From the NCBI GenBank assembly GCA_003349915.1, contig QFXE01000005.1:248001-312000 (forward strand): a stretch of 64,000 bases of DNA, in the 5' to 3' direction. Position numbers and translations under genes: made by a program. The notes below the pieces were generated by a model. It did no database searches. It had not been told where the DNA came from and was given only the letters and a program-made list of their open reading frames with translations. Source of the stretch: an endosymbiont of Escarpia spicata. Lineage in GTDB: Bacteria; Pseudomonadota; Gammaproteobacteria; Chromatiales; Chromatiaceae. Below are positions 43,053 to 53,855 of the stretch, piece by piece; positions within the stretch are counted from its first letter, which is position 1; each line of letters begins with the position of its first letter.

Positions 43053-44746
43053 CAGACCGTGTGAAAACGCGATACTTGATATACTCACACCATAGTCGTG
43101 GCGTGAGGTGAAGATGAAGATGAAGCGTTTCATTGAGGGTGTAGACCGCAACCAAAGCACGTTATTTCCGGAACGACTGGAGGATTTCATTGCTGAGGAT
43201 AATCCGGTCAGAGTTGTCGACGTGTTTGTTGATCAACTCGATCTTAGAGAACTGGGCTTTTGGGGTATTGATCCCAGTGCAACAGGTCGTCCAGCCTATC
43301 ATCCCTCACAACTGCTGAAGCTCTATATCTACGGTTATCTTAATCGTATTCCCTCGAGCCGTCGTCTGGAACGGGAAACACAACGAAATATTGAGCTGAT
43401 GTGGCTGATTGAGCGGCTGTCACCGGATTTCAAGACGGTTGCTGACTTTCGCAAAGACAATGGACCGGCGATACGCCGAGTCTGCCGTGAGTTTGTTGTC
43501 TTGTGTCGCCGATTGGATTTGTTTTCTCAGGCGATTGTGGCCATCGACGGCAGCAAGTTCAAGGCGGTGAATAACAGGGACAAGAACTTTACGTCGGCAA
43601 AGATGAAGCGTCGCATGGAACAGATCGAGAAAAGTATCGATCGATACCTGGGGCAGCTCGACAGTGCGGACCGTGAAGCACCCTCGATAGCTGAAGCGAA
43701 GACATCCAGGCTGAAAGACAAGATTGCAGTACTCACCGAAGAGATGCAGCGTCTGCGGAGGATTGAAGCGCAGATGCTGGAGTCACCGGACCAGCAGATA
43801 TCGTTGACGGACCCGGATGCCCGTTCGATGAAGACGCGAGGTAATGGCATCGTTGGTTATAACGTCCAGACTGCAGTAGACGTTGAAAATCATCTTATCG
43901 TTTCTCACGAGGTGATCAACAGTGGTAGCGATCGCGGCCAGTTGTCGAACATGGCCAAGCAGGCACAGGACGCAATGGGAGCTGAATATTTATCAGCGGT
44001 GGCAGATCGCGGGTATTTTAAAGGCGAAGAAATTCTGGCCTGCGATGAAGCGGGCATCGAAGTGACACTTCCAAAGCCACAGACCTCGAGTGGTCAGGCT
44101 GCGGGGCGTTTTGGTAAACGGGATTTTCAATATGTACCGGAAGACGATGAGTATCTTTGTCCGGCAGGGGAGCGATTGATCTGGCGTATGACAACGCAGG
44201 AAAGAGGACGAACATTGCATCGGTACTGGAGTTCCACCTGCCCACGCTGCTCGATAAAAGACCGATGTACACCAAGCCCGCAACGACGCGTTACCCGTTG
44301 GGAGCATGAAGAAGTGCTGGAGGCGGTGCAAGCCCGGTTGGATCGAGATCCCGACAAGATGCGCCTGCGCCGGCAAACGGCAGAGCATCCGTTCGGTACA
44401 CTGAAAATATGGATGGGTTACACGCACTTTCTGACTAGGACATTACCAAAAGTGCGTACAGAGATGAGCCTGCAAGTGCTCTCTTATAATCTGAAGCGGG
44501 CAATAAATCTACTGGGTGTTGGTGTTCTGCTCGACGCAATACAGGCATAGGAGGCGGCCTGTATACACCTGAGAATTTGAGCCTGTTCAGAGCGTTCTAG
44601 ACATCATCACAGCTCATTTATTGATTACTCACGCCCAAGCAACGTAATTGATCAAGCAAGCTCATACCCCTTGTAGTAGCTTTGTCGGGCTTTTCTATCC
44701 AGGTTTCAGAACGAAAAAACTCCCAAGAACGTTTTCACACGGTCTG
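43053..44746. mobile_element. IS1182 family insertion sequence
   Basis: Perfect 17-bp terminal inverted repeats CAGACCGTGTGAAAACG lie at 43053 to 43069 and 44730 to 44746. The 4-bp palindromic duplication GGCC flanks them (43049 to 43052 and 44747 to 44750). About 180 bases between the transposase stop and the right end hold no gene. The element lies in the DUF429 gene. Confidence 0.93.
43114..44550 (+). CDS. IS1182 family transposase
   Basis: A 478-aa DDE transposase. The N-terminal part has LFPERLEDFIAEDNPVRVVDVFVDQLDL and the PAYHPSQLLKLYIYGYLNRIPSSRRLERE helix-rich segment. The catalytic acids lie in AIVAIDGSKFKAVN, YLSAVADRGYFKGEE and the C-terminal ERRxxEHPFGTLK-like block (RLRRQTAEHPFGTLKIWMGY). 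Internal cysteines CPAGE and CPRCSIKDRC fit the family. ATG 43114 has AGGTG 5 bases upstream; the GTG at 43108 is possible. No frameshift is seen, so it should be active. Confidence 0.94.
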   Translation: MKMKRFIEGVDRNQSTLFPERLEDFIAEDNPVRVVDVFVDQLDLRELGFWGIDPSATGRPAYHPSQLLKLYIYGYLNRIPSSRRLERETQRNIELMWLIERLSPDFKTVADFRKDNGPAIRRVCREFVVLCRRLDLFSQAIVAIDGSKFKAVNNRDKNFTSAKMKRRMEQIEKSIDRYLGQLDSADREAPSIAEAKTSRLKDKIAVLTEEMQRLRRIEAQMLESPDQQISLTDPDARSMKTRGNGIVGYNVQTAVDVENHLIVSHEVINSGSDRGQLSNMAKQAQDAMGAEYLSAVADRGYFKGEEILACDEAGIEVTLPKPQTSSGQAAGRFGKRDFQYVPEDDEYLCPAGERLIWRMTTQERGRTLHRYWSSTCPRCSIKDRCTPSPQRRVTRWEHEEVLEAVQARLDRDPDKMRLRRQTAEHPFGTLKIWMGYTHFLTRTLPKVRTEMSLQVLSYNLKRAINLLGVGVLLDAIQA

Positions 44747-45150
44747 GGCCGAAAGCGGACTGAGGCCCTGCTCAAACAGGTAATGCTCAGTGCGGCGAAA
44801 CAGATAGGGATTGGTATTGGAAGCCTCGATGGAGGCAGCAGCCTTACTTCGAGTTGCCAGTTGGATAAAGGCGTCTGAGAAACCCAAAGGGGTGTCAATG
44901 GCGACAGTCACTGGACCGGATTCTGGAGATACCCCACTCCCACACAAATCGAGCAGAGCTGCGATCCACTCGGTGCTCGTCGAACAGCTATTGATGCACT
45001 CGCGCAGGTTGCCGCGCCAGGGAGTACCGACGATCTCATGGTTGGCGTCGAGAATCACGATGGCGTCGCGGCTGTTCTGATTCTTGTCGCAGTTCCAACC
45101 ACCGACATCCCAGCCGATAGACCAAGCCGTATTACTATTGGTGATGATAA
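44747..45150 (-). pseudogene. DUF429 family protein, N-terminal part (cut by IS1182, start unclear)
   Basis: Reading leftward, WSIGWDVGGWNCDKNQNSRDAIVILDAN, VTVAIDTPLGFSDAFI and LFRRTEHYLFEQGLSPLSA are the RNase H-like core of a DUF429 protein; the Asp residues in GWDVGG and AIDTPLG are likely metal ligands. It continues in frame with the part at 42719 after removal of the insertion. No ATG or GTG lies before the core; the open frame begins right after a TGA inside the end of the DUF3883 gene, so a rare start (ATT or ATC behind AAAGGT) or loss of the start must be assumed. It was the last gene of the module B operon. Confidence 0.72.
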
Positions 45151-45165
45151 AAATACCTTTTGTAA

Positions 45166-48100
45166 CTAAGTAGTTTCATACCGCACACGTAAACCCGCCT
45201 CTTCAAATTTGTACTTATCCCTATACTTTCTGTCATATGGATTTGGCAACAACCGGAATTGCGGGCTATCGGAGAGTGCATCTAGCACATGCAAGATCAC
45301 GAACTCTTTTTTCCTGCGATTTGCAGAATCGATAGCCAACTCCACCTCTGAAGAACCAAGCTCAAAAGCCTCATCTTCTGCCTGGGTCGCCTTCACCTCC
45401 ACGTAATGAGTTTTTCCGTTTTTGTGAATTTTAAAGTCACAGCCATACCCATCATCGGTAGTATTTTCAGGATATTTGTGTCGACTGTTCTCTGAAATCC
45501 AGCTACTCGGCCCTACAGTTTCAACGCCGTAGAACTTTTGCAATGCTCGAAATGCATGAATTTCACCGGCCAGCCCGACAAGATCTTTCATGGCTTGACT
45601 CATCCGGCCCTTGGGTTTTTTCTTGTTTGTAGGTTTCTTATTGCGTATCTTGCGCTTCTTAGAAGCCCCCTGCTCCTTTAGTTCATCGAGATCACTCAGA
45701 TCTGCCGTTGCTACACTGTCATCTTCGATAGCTCCGAGAATATGATCCCAGAGGTTGTTCAAGTTATCTTCCGTATTAACAAAGTCTGTTCCACACACAT
45801 TTACCGTTTTTTTCTGTATATCCTGTTTCCGTTTACGCTGTTCAAGTTGTCCATTTGCTGTGACCAGTTCTTCTTCTGAGATATGCAGTATATCCATCAG
45901 GTTATTCACGCTCGAAACCGTATTAATTGCACCCCAAAGACTTTCATATGTTTGCGACTGATTGATTTTCCGCAGTACCTTGAAGCACATGGCCTCATCC
46001 CAAATATCAACAAACGCTGTTTTCGCAAATACTTCTGTTAGCTGCGTTTCAAACACGGCGGAATCTTGTCCCCACACGCCTTCATCAACGTTTTCCTTAA
46101 GACACCAGGCAATAGCAATTTGTTGGACCTTGTCGAGAAGTTGTATAAATAGCTTTCGGTTGTCTGCGTGTATGCTGACAGGATCAATATCTGGTTCCAG
46201 TCCCAGCCCCATAAGCTTGTCGCGTAATTCTTCCGCTGTACTCGCGTGCTCTACTGCTGTAGCCACGCTTGGCTCCACGCCCCACTCTGTAAGTACATCT
46301 AATATTATTTTCATTACATGGTTGAATTTAACGATCCAGTATTTTCCTGCGTACTCACGTGGGCAGTCGGATTCCGACAGCCGGTCGTCTAGTTCTGCGA
46401 ATCCACCGAGTTTTGGATTATCGCGCATTGTCCTTCGGATGATGGCGCGTAGCATGGTACGAACTGAATCCAGGTGCTCCTGAAACTGCTCATTGGCTTG
46501 GTCATTCGTTACCAATGACTCTCCAGCTTGAGATAATGCCTTGTTCCATTCAGAAAGCTCTGCCAGCTCTCCAAGTATTTCCCAGACGCGATATCCAACC
46601 GACCTCAATTCGGCGGCCTCTCTAACAATAGGCAACACGTCATTAATATCGAGCGGAGATAAGTCACACGTTTGAAGAGATTCCTTGAATTGCTCCAAAG
46701 TCGACACGTCATCAAAAGGTGAAATGTCTGCGTTGGGTTGTATCAGCAGTATGAGTGGCCGGACCAGCCGGATACTCCACGCCAGGTCTCCCAACCAGCG
46801 CTGCTGAACCTCGTGATATTGATCGGTAGAAATGTGTAGCTTGTTCAGAGATAAGCCGATTATGTCATCGGTTATTTCTCCCGCTTTCTCATAGTCGCCG
46901 AGCACGAGCTTCAACGGGACATTAATATCAGCACGATCAACAATTGATGCCAGCCCCTCACTGAGCAGGTTGAGATCGGTTCGCGCATCGCTGATAGCGA
47001 GTAGCGTATTGATTTTGGGCAGCAATAAAGCGGGAATCGGAGTACGTGCAACCGCTGTATCACCGTGCCACAGTCCTGCTTCCAGACTGTCTACCCAGCA
47101 TATTCTCGATTTACGCAGCGCATCCAGGGCACTGGTAAACGTTTTCGTGCCAACGCCCCTGCTCTGCCCGAAAAACGCGAATACCGATAATACTGTCGAG
47201 GGCAGCCATGGAAGTTCTTCTGACAATAGATTTGCATTGTCATGTTCCTGCCACTCTACTCCATCGACAAGTGCCTTGGTTGTTAGTTCTGACGCAAGTC
47301 GAATCCCTTCCCCGTAAGCCTTTTGAAAATATTCTCGCAAGCGTTGTGCGTCCTTGGTATCCATCGCAATCACTGGCTTGGAATGTAACTGTAACCCGTT
47401 ATGGATCGCGCTACTGGCGTCAGGCAGGTACACCACCGCTTCTTCGGATGGTATTACGGTCTGTAATAATCCTGCGCCACTTTGGACAACAACTTTGTTG
47501 GGGAGTGGCCCGGCTTCATCCGGGTAGAATTGTTTCCAGGCAGACCTTAGCTGACCTAAAAAAACACTCTGAATGGAGATATCAATTGTTGGGTCCGCCC
47601 ACGCTGATGCTAAATCATTCAGCAGTCTGGGCTCAGTGGTTTCCTGATCAGGATCGTAGCTTGCCATGCCCAGGTTTATTAACGCTTCAACAAGCCCAGG
47701 GGTATTGCTTAGCGTCGAAGCAATGGAAGTCGGCATAGGCATCAGGTGAGAAAATTGGTGCCGGCCACCTATCAGTGCCGCAGATGGTATGTACCAGCGA
47801 TCAGAGGGGCGGAATTGAAATATTCTGTCGTCTTCACGGTCCTGTAACCATGGAGTCTGAGTTAAGGTAAATGCCAGTGGTGAGATGAGGGAAATCCAAT
47901 CTGGTTTCCCCGTGATCTTTCTTATTGTGGTCCTTTTCCAGTCTTTCCATCTTGAGTCCCAGGCGGGAATAGAAACCAACAATAGTTCCATCAGGTGCTG
48001 ACGGGGCTCATCATTCAAGTTTTCCAGTTGTTCCAAGCCAGACAGTCGATAGTGTTCCTGTATTTCATACTTAAAATCACCCGAATAAGGTGGGCTTTCA

Positions 48101-50657
48101 GATTCCTCAATAAATTGTCGATAACCACGCCATAGCTCAGCGCTAGAACCTGGCGATGGCTTTTCCGGCAGTTTTACACCGGTCCAATCCGACATGGTAA
48201 ACGTGGCGCCCCATGCTTGAGGGCCGACAGGAACCAGTCGAATACCATTAAATACTCCGGCTTTATCCAGAAGGTCTATCGATTGCAGGCCCATTTCATC
48301 CCACAACGGGTGATCGGGTGGAAGCAACAGGCGTTGTTGGGCTGCATTGCATTCATTGGTTTTCGCACCGAGAAGATAGCTTTCCAGTTCCGAACCACTC
48401 TTGCCTGGCCAACCCGGGCCGAAGCTGGCCTCCTCAATGGGAAACCATCCGCCCACACAAGGCGCCGGAAGTCTACGGAGCAAGCCAATAGACTTATCCA
48501 TGCTACCTTTAGATGCTTTGAGCAGTCTCAGGCTCCAACGAAGAATGTCCCGACACAGCGGCGCGTGTTGCCCATTGATATCCACTGGCAGAGGTGGCGT
48601 CGCTTTTACCAGGACGCTGCTGAATATTCGCTCGACTCCATAGGTTTCAACCAACCCAGATGAAAGATATGCATGAACCGGCGTGGTTTTTATACCGCCC
48701 TTGGCCTGAGGGACATGAACCTGTATTGCTTCATTCAAAAATGCGATATAAGGTCCTAGGTTCTCAGGGATCTCGTCAATCGCACTATCTGTGCTGATTT
48801 CATCATCAGTACCGCTACTCCGTGGCCGGAAAAATACCGAAGACTGTTCATCACGTGCATGTAGTTGATTGTCCGTGCCCAGAAGCACGCGTCGGCCAAT
48901 CAGTGGCTCTGCATCACGGTCAAATAGCACTCTGACATCACGCCAGAAGCCGGTCCAATCCACCGGCTCCTGGCTTCGATTCAGATTTCCAGCGATAGCT
49001 TCAACCGTTGCCGCATTATCCTGGGGTAATGCCTGGGAACTAATGTCAACTTGATCGAAAAGGCTTTCCAATCCCGCCTGCCTTGTGGACAAGGACGCCA
49101 CGACGACCGGGTATGTTGCTTCTGATCGTAGCATCGCTGGTTTTAATACCGCTGCTGATGCAATCTCAGGTAACAGTCTGGCATGACTTAGACTATTCCA
49201 TCCTCCATCAGACAGGATGATGTTTTGGTCCTTTATATCCACACCCCTGGCTGAAAACACATCTGCCAGCATCTGCCACCACAGTGTTCCTGCCTCGTTG
49301 TCGTGGAGCGCCAACAGATCAAGAATTGTTGCTGCCTCCTCTTCACCATTTCCCGCTAGACTTGAAAAAATAACATCGGCAGATTTTTCGGCGATCGTCT
49401 TTAGTAGTAGTTTATTGAAAGGTTTTTCAAATTTAATATTTGTACGGCTCATATCACCATAGAACGGTGCACTAAAGTGTGCGTTGCACCCGCTGGACAC
49501 ATCCGTTGGCAAATAGATATTGAGAACGCCTTCCTCAGGCATATTGCCGACCCGCACTGCAACAGCTACCGTGGCTTCTTCTACATCAGGCCACTTGCCA
49601 GGCAGATCTGCCACTGCCGCTTGTATCAAGCCCTGTTCTTTGGGGTTTTTTTCACCACCAATTGTTCTTGTCCATAGCCAGTAACGAACGGGAATGTCCC
49701 CATTGTTTACTTCATCATTGTGCATCCAAGAACCAATTGTTACTTCGTAGCCGCCTGTTTTATCTGCTTTACGTGGATTCTGTGCTCTGTAATAACATCT
49801 TTCTTCATTGCAGCAGACGAGTCGTAATTTATTCAGGCGTTGCAGGAAAATCACGGTGCTTTCATCCATCTCCGCTATCTTTTCCCGGGCAATTTCAATT
49901 TTCTGATCACTGAGAAACGGGAGCCGGATGACAGTTGAAAATCCCCGCTTTTCAAAGTCTTTAATGGTTGAGGTTGCCTGATCTGAATGAACCGGAATGG
50001 GTAGTGCATACGGAGACAAGAAGGCCAGCTCTTTTTCAACCAGTCATCCTCGAGGTCGTGACATCGTTGCCGAAAGTATTCGTATCGTGAAGCATCCCAC
50101 CTTAAGAGTGGCTCCTCAAAGTCGAGTGGGGATATCACATGATTATTCCCCCCAATTATCTGCTGGATCGGGTCTTCTAACGTTTGAATGACATCGGGGT
50201 TAAAGCGAAAACAATAGCCATCAAAACCGCTACTATCCTTTTGCTTACGTGAATAAATTTCAGGTGCTTTGGATACCTCAAGGACGCTGCGAAACCCAAT
50301 CCCCTTGTTTCCAATTGACTTCTGAGGATCCTTGTCGCTTTGGCCGAGATTTGATAGTGCCTTAAAGTTCGATGGGGTAAATGGCAGGCCATCATTTGCG
50401 ATATACAGTGCGCCATGCGGATGCTCATTTGCTACCAGCACGATTTCAATTCTTTGTTCTTTATCAACAGTGCCCGGTTCAAAAAGTGCATCATGTGCAT
50501 TTTGGACAAGCTCGATCAGGAAACGACCTTCATATTGATGTTCTACTTGCTCAGTCAGGTTGTGCAGACTTCGGTACTGGGAAGTGCCATTCGTGATCTC
50601 ATCGAGAAAAGTACGAATTTCCCCCATTGTTTTATCGATGACTTCATTACGTGACAT
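45166..50657 (-). pseudogene. HSP90-like ATPase with C-terminal DUF3883 nuclease-like domain, split by a frameshift
   Basis: A protein of about 1830 aa in two frames. The N-terminal part (49875 to 50657) has a sacsin/HSP90-type ATP site: Glu49 and Asn53 in FLIELVQNAHDAL, then IANDGLPF and IGNKGIGFRSVLEV. At 50032 to 50036 a run of five A (minus strand) puts it out of frame; re-reading the last G of AAA AAG gives WLKKELAFLSPYALP and continues to 45166. The C-terminus is DUF3883, with DDGYGCDFKI and HYVEVKATQAE as the PD-(D/E)xK-like acids and Lys. It fits a defence effector that senses via the ATPase and cuts via DUF3883. It follows the AddA-like gene by 24 bp. Either the gene is broken, or -1 slippage makes the full protein. 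Confidence 0.82.
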
Positions 50658-50681
50658 GGCTGTTTCTATTGACCCTGATAT

Positions 50682-53600
50682 CTACATGCGCGAGAGCACG
50701 ATTTCTCCACGACGAATCCAGTTAATCCCCGTGCCCAACACCTGCTTTCCAGCGTTTGTGAGGGAGTCAGCATAAGACTCAAGCTGTGGTCTGTAATTGA
50801 TAAACGCTGCCTCCGGATCATCGACCTGATCGGACTTGTGGTCGATCACCCAGAGACCTTCCGAAGTTTCCACAATCAGATCGACTGTTCCGGACACAAC
50901 GGTCCCCTGCTCGTCCAGCGCCAGGATTGGCCGCTCCCGCAGCACCGCGGTGCCATCAAGGTGATCTGCCAGCCAGGACTCGAATTGCCCCACGGCGACA
51001 GTGATCTTTTCCAGTTCATCCGGCTCGATTTCCACGCCGGTAATCTGGGGAATTCTCTCCTTGAGGTCGGGCTTCGCTCCCAATACCTCGAAGCATCGGT
51101 GGATGAAGGTTCCGAAACCCATCCCTGTCAGACCGACATCAACCTCTAGCCCCGCGCCGTACCGCTCAACGATCAAACCTACCCCACCCTGCGCATCGGC
51201 AACCCCCTCCGTTGTTGAGGGCGCTCGGCTGTCCGGGGTGAGCGTCTCCGGGACCGCGCCGGCTTGGATCGCGCGACGGCCCGTGGCCGGCAATTCTGAA
51301 TCCTCCGGAACAGCGTCGATGTCGAGGTCATCCGGAAACTCAGCCGGTCCCTCGATCACAGGACAGGGAAATTCCTGCTCACCGGCCTGGATCTTGTCGT
51401 CGTCCAACGTGAGGTCGCAATCCTCCGCTAATATCGACCAATAGGTAGTCTTTGGCGTTTTTGCCTGCGCAAGATAGCCCGGCCACTCCAGGACCATCTT
51501 GTCCCTGGCCCGTGTCAGCGCAACGTACAGTAGCCGTCGTGCCCCAATTTCCTCGGCATTCTGGAGCTCGGCCAGGAAACGATCGTTGGTCTCCGAAGCT
51601 GCGAATGCCGGGGCATATTCGATCCGGGCATGCTCGAGCAATCGCGACAATTCGTCGAAGGAGCTGTAACCCAGCTCGACGCTGGGCAACCGTGCCTTGA
51701 TATCCCGATCGAGTCCACATACCGCGACCACCGGCCATTCCCGCCCCTTGGAACCATGCCAGGTCGTGAGCACAATCGCGTTTTCATCCAGTACCCGAGG
51801 GTCCGGCTGCTTGTCGCCATCCTTTTCCTCTACCCTGGTAGCCATCCAGGCCAGGAAGGTTTGAATTCCGGAACCGTGAAAACCACCGTTAGCCAGTGCT
51901 TCGCGGTTGGCATCCATGAACTCGCCGGCCTCCGCCAGCAGACGCAGCAGGTTCGCACGAGCCTGCTCCCCATCCGACCAGAGTGCCACCACGTCGAACA
52001 GGTCCAGGGCGCGGATCATGTCCGCGACCAATGCATAAACGGTTCGCTCGGTCACCCCCTCTGCCAGTTCGTCAAGCCTGGCAAGTAATGGCTCATCAAT
52101 ACGGCCTTGATCCATCAGCTGGGTCAACGCGTCCTGGAGGCTAAGGGAACCCAGCTCGGTCACCGCCAGGTACAACGCCGCGTGACGATCCGCGGGGTTA
52201 GCCAGGTAAGCCAATGCGTGCCAGGCAATCTGCACCGGCCGCGAAGAAAACCAGCCGTCCGCCTGCAGCCGTACGCGCAGTCCTTGCGCACGAAGCACTT
52301 CGGCGTACGTGGCCAACATGGGGTTGGTCGGACAAAGCACCGCGATATCGCCCCCGCGAAGTCGCCGGAGCCTCTTCGTTCGCCGATCCACAATCTCTTG
52401 GTCGCTATCATCGAGCAACGCCTTCAAACGCTCGCCCACGGCAACAGCACGTATGGCGTGCTGGCCCTTCCTGGCCTTCTTCGGGAACGACATCACGTCG
52501 AGCGGCGCGAGGAGGCTATGCTCGCTCTGCGGATCCAATGCGACGTAGTCTTCGCGGAACAGGCCAGGCCCAAGCGCATTGACGAAATCCATCAGCCGGG
52601 GTTGTGAGCGCCAGTTCCGGGTTAACGGCTGAGATGCCTCCGGATGTTGACTGATCAGTGCCTCGAATAACCTAGGATCGGCTCCCTGGAATCCCATGAT
52701 GGCCTGCTTCAAATCGCCGACCACAATTGTCGGGACACCGGCCTCTTTCAATTGCCACAACAAGGCGAATTGCAGCGGGTTGGTATCCTGAAACTCGTCG
52801 ACCACCAGGCAGTCCACTCGCTGTACCAGCGTCTGAAGTACATCGGGACGCGAGCGGAGCAGCTGACCCGCCATGGCGATCATGTCGCTATAGTCCACCA
52901 AACCCGCCTCATGCTTGGCCTCGGCGTAGTGGACCAGCACTTCCTGTCCCGCCGACAAGAGTGCCTGTACGTGTGCGTTCGCGTGCGCCAGAGGGCCCGG
53001 GTGGCGTGGTAACTCGTTAGCCGCCGTTATAACCGCAGACGACAGCGTGTCATACATTTCCGGCAGTTCCGTCCCCCGCTTTGACTGGCGCAGCTCACGC
53101 AAGCCTTTCCAAAGTTTCCACTCCCTGTCCAGGGCGTCCCCGTCGAGCGCCCGATTCAGGTTTTGAAAATCGTTGAAAAACGCCTTGGTCGCGGCGGCAC
53201 TGGTTCCATACTCCCGATCGAGGCTTTCCGGATACGCCTCGAGCAAGGCCTCGACGCTTCGCCGCAGGGCAAGACTCAGCGCATCGCCATCCGCTGTTGG
53301 CCCGTAACGTTCTGAGATCCATGCTGCGGCCTGGGTGGCGTAGACATCGGTGTAGGCCTGCCAGCCCAGCGACCGTAACAGCTCGACGATATGCAGAAGG
53401 TCGTCGCGGAAACTATCCTCGGCGCTTTTCTTGGTGACAAAGTCGTAGGTGTAACCGTAGGCCGCGAGATTGGACATGATCTCGTCCGCCTTGTCCGTAC
53501 GCGACAATGCCAGGCGAATCAGGGCATTCTTCTCGTCTTCGTTTAGCAGACGAGGCTGAGGCGATGAACCTGCCTCAAACGCGAATTCGGTCAGCACCCG

Positions 53601-53855
53601 CAGTCCAAAACCGTGGATGGTGGAGATATAGGCCTGGTCAAGGCGCAGCGCATCTTCCGCCCGTCCCATGGCAAGCAATTTGGCACTGATGCGTTCCCGC
53701 AGCTCGGCTGCAGCTGCTTCGGTAAAGGTCACCGCTACGATCCGTTCCGGCGCAACCAGGCCGTCGCGAACCCAGTCTCCCAATTGCTGCTGGATCGTGT
53801 AGGTTTTCCCTGAGCCCGCGCCGGCAGGAATGACAGTCAAAGACGGCATAGTCAT
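50682..53855 (-). CDS. AddA/RecB-like helicase-nuclease, module B
   Basis: A 1057-aa UvrD-type helicase with a C-terminal PD-(D/E)xK nuclease. Motifs: PAGAGSGKTYTIQ (Walker A 11 to 18), VAVTFTEAAAAELRERI (Ia), ISTIHGFGLRVL, VVDEFQDTNPLQFALLWQL (II), VGDLKQAIMGFQGAD (III), LTRNWRSQPRLMDFVNAL (IV), TTWHGSKGREWPVVAV (V) and LLYVALTRARDKMVLEW (VI). The nuclease site is GTVDLIVETSEGLWVIDHKSDQ near the C-terminus. The ATG overlaps the stop of the AddB-like gene (ATGA). It resembles AddA, but its neighbours are defence genes, so it is read as a system component and not as housekeeping repair. Confidence 0.9.
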   Translation of the reverse strand: MTMPSLTVIPAGAGSGKTYTIQQQLGDWVRDGLVAPERIVAVTFTEAAAAELRERISAKLLAMGRAEDALRLDQAYISTIHGFGLRVLTEFAFEAGSSPQPRLLNEDEKNALIRLALSRTDKADEIMSNLAAYGYTYDFVTKKSAEDSFRDDLLHIVELLRSLGWQAYTDVYATQAAAWISERYGPTADGDALSLALRRSVEALLEAYPESLDREYGTSAAATKAFFNDFQNLNRALDGDALDREWKLWKGLRELRQSKRGTELPEMYDTLSSAVITAANELPRHPGPLAHANAHVQALLSAGQEVLVHYAEAKHEAGLVDYSDMIAMAGQLLRSRPDVLQTLVQRVDCLVVDEFQDTNPLQFALLWQLKEAGVPTIVVGDLKQAIMGFQGADPRLFEALISQHPEASQPLTRNWRSQPRLMDFVNALGPGLFREDYVALDPQSEHSLLAPLDVMSFPKKARKGQHAIRAVAVGERLKALLDDSDQEIVDRRTKRLRRLRGGDIAVLCPTNPMLATYAEVLRAQGLRVRLQADGWFSSRPVQIAWHALAYLANPADRHAALYLAVTELGSLSLQDALTQLMDQGRIDEPLLARLDELAEGVTERTVYALVADMIRALDLFDVVALWSDGEQARANLLRLLAEAGEFMDANREALANGGFHGSGIQTFLAWMATRVEEKDGDKQPDPRVLDENAIVLTTWHGSKGREWPVVAVCGLDRDIKARLPSVELGYSSFDELSRLLEHARIEYAPAFAASETNDRFLAELQNAEEIGARRLLYVALTRARDKMVLEWPGYLAQAKTPKTTYWSILAEDCDLTLDDDKIQAGEQEFPCPVIEGPAEFPDDLDIDAVPEDSELPATGRRAIQAGAVPETLTPDSRAPSTTEGVADAQGGVGLIVERYGAGLEVDVGLTGMGFGTFIHRCFEVLGAKPDLKERIPQITGVEIEPDELEKITVAVGQFESWLADHLDGTAVLRERPILALDEQGTVVSGTVDLIVETSEGLWVIDHKSDQVDDPEAAFINYRPQLESYADSLTNAGKQVLGTGINWIRRGEIVLSRM

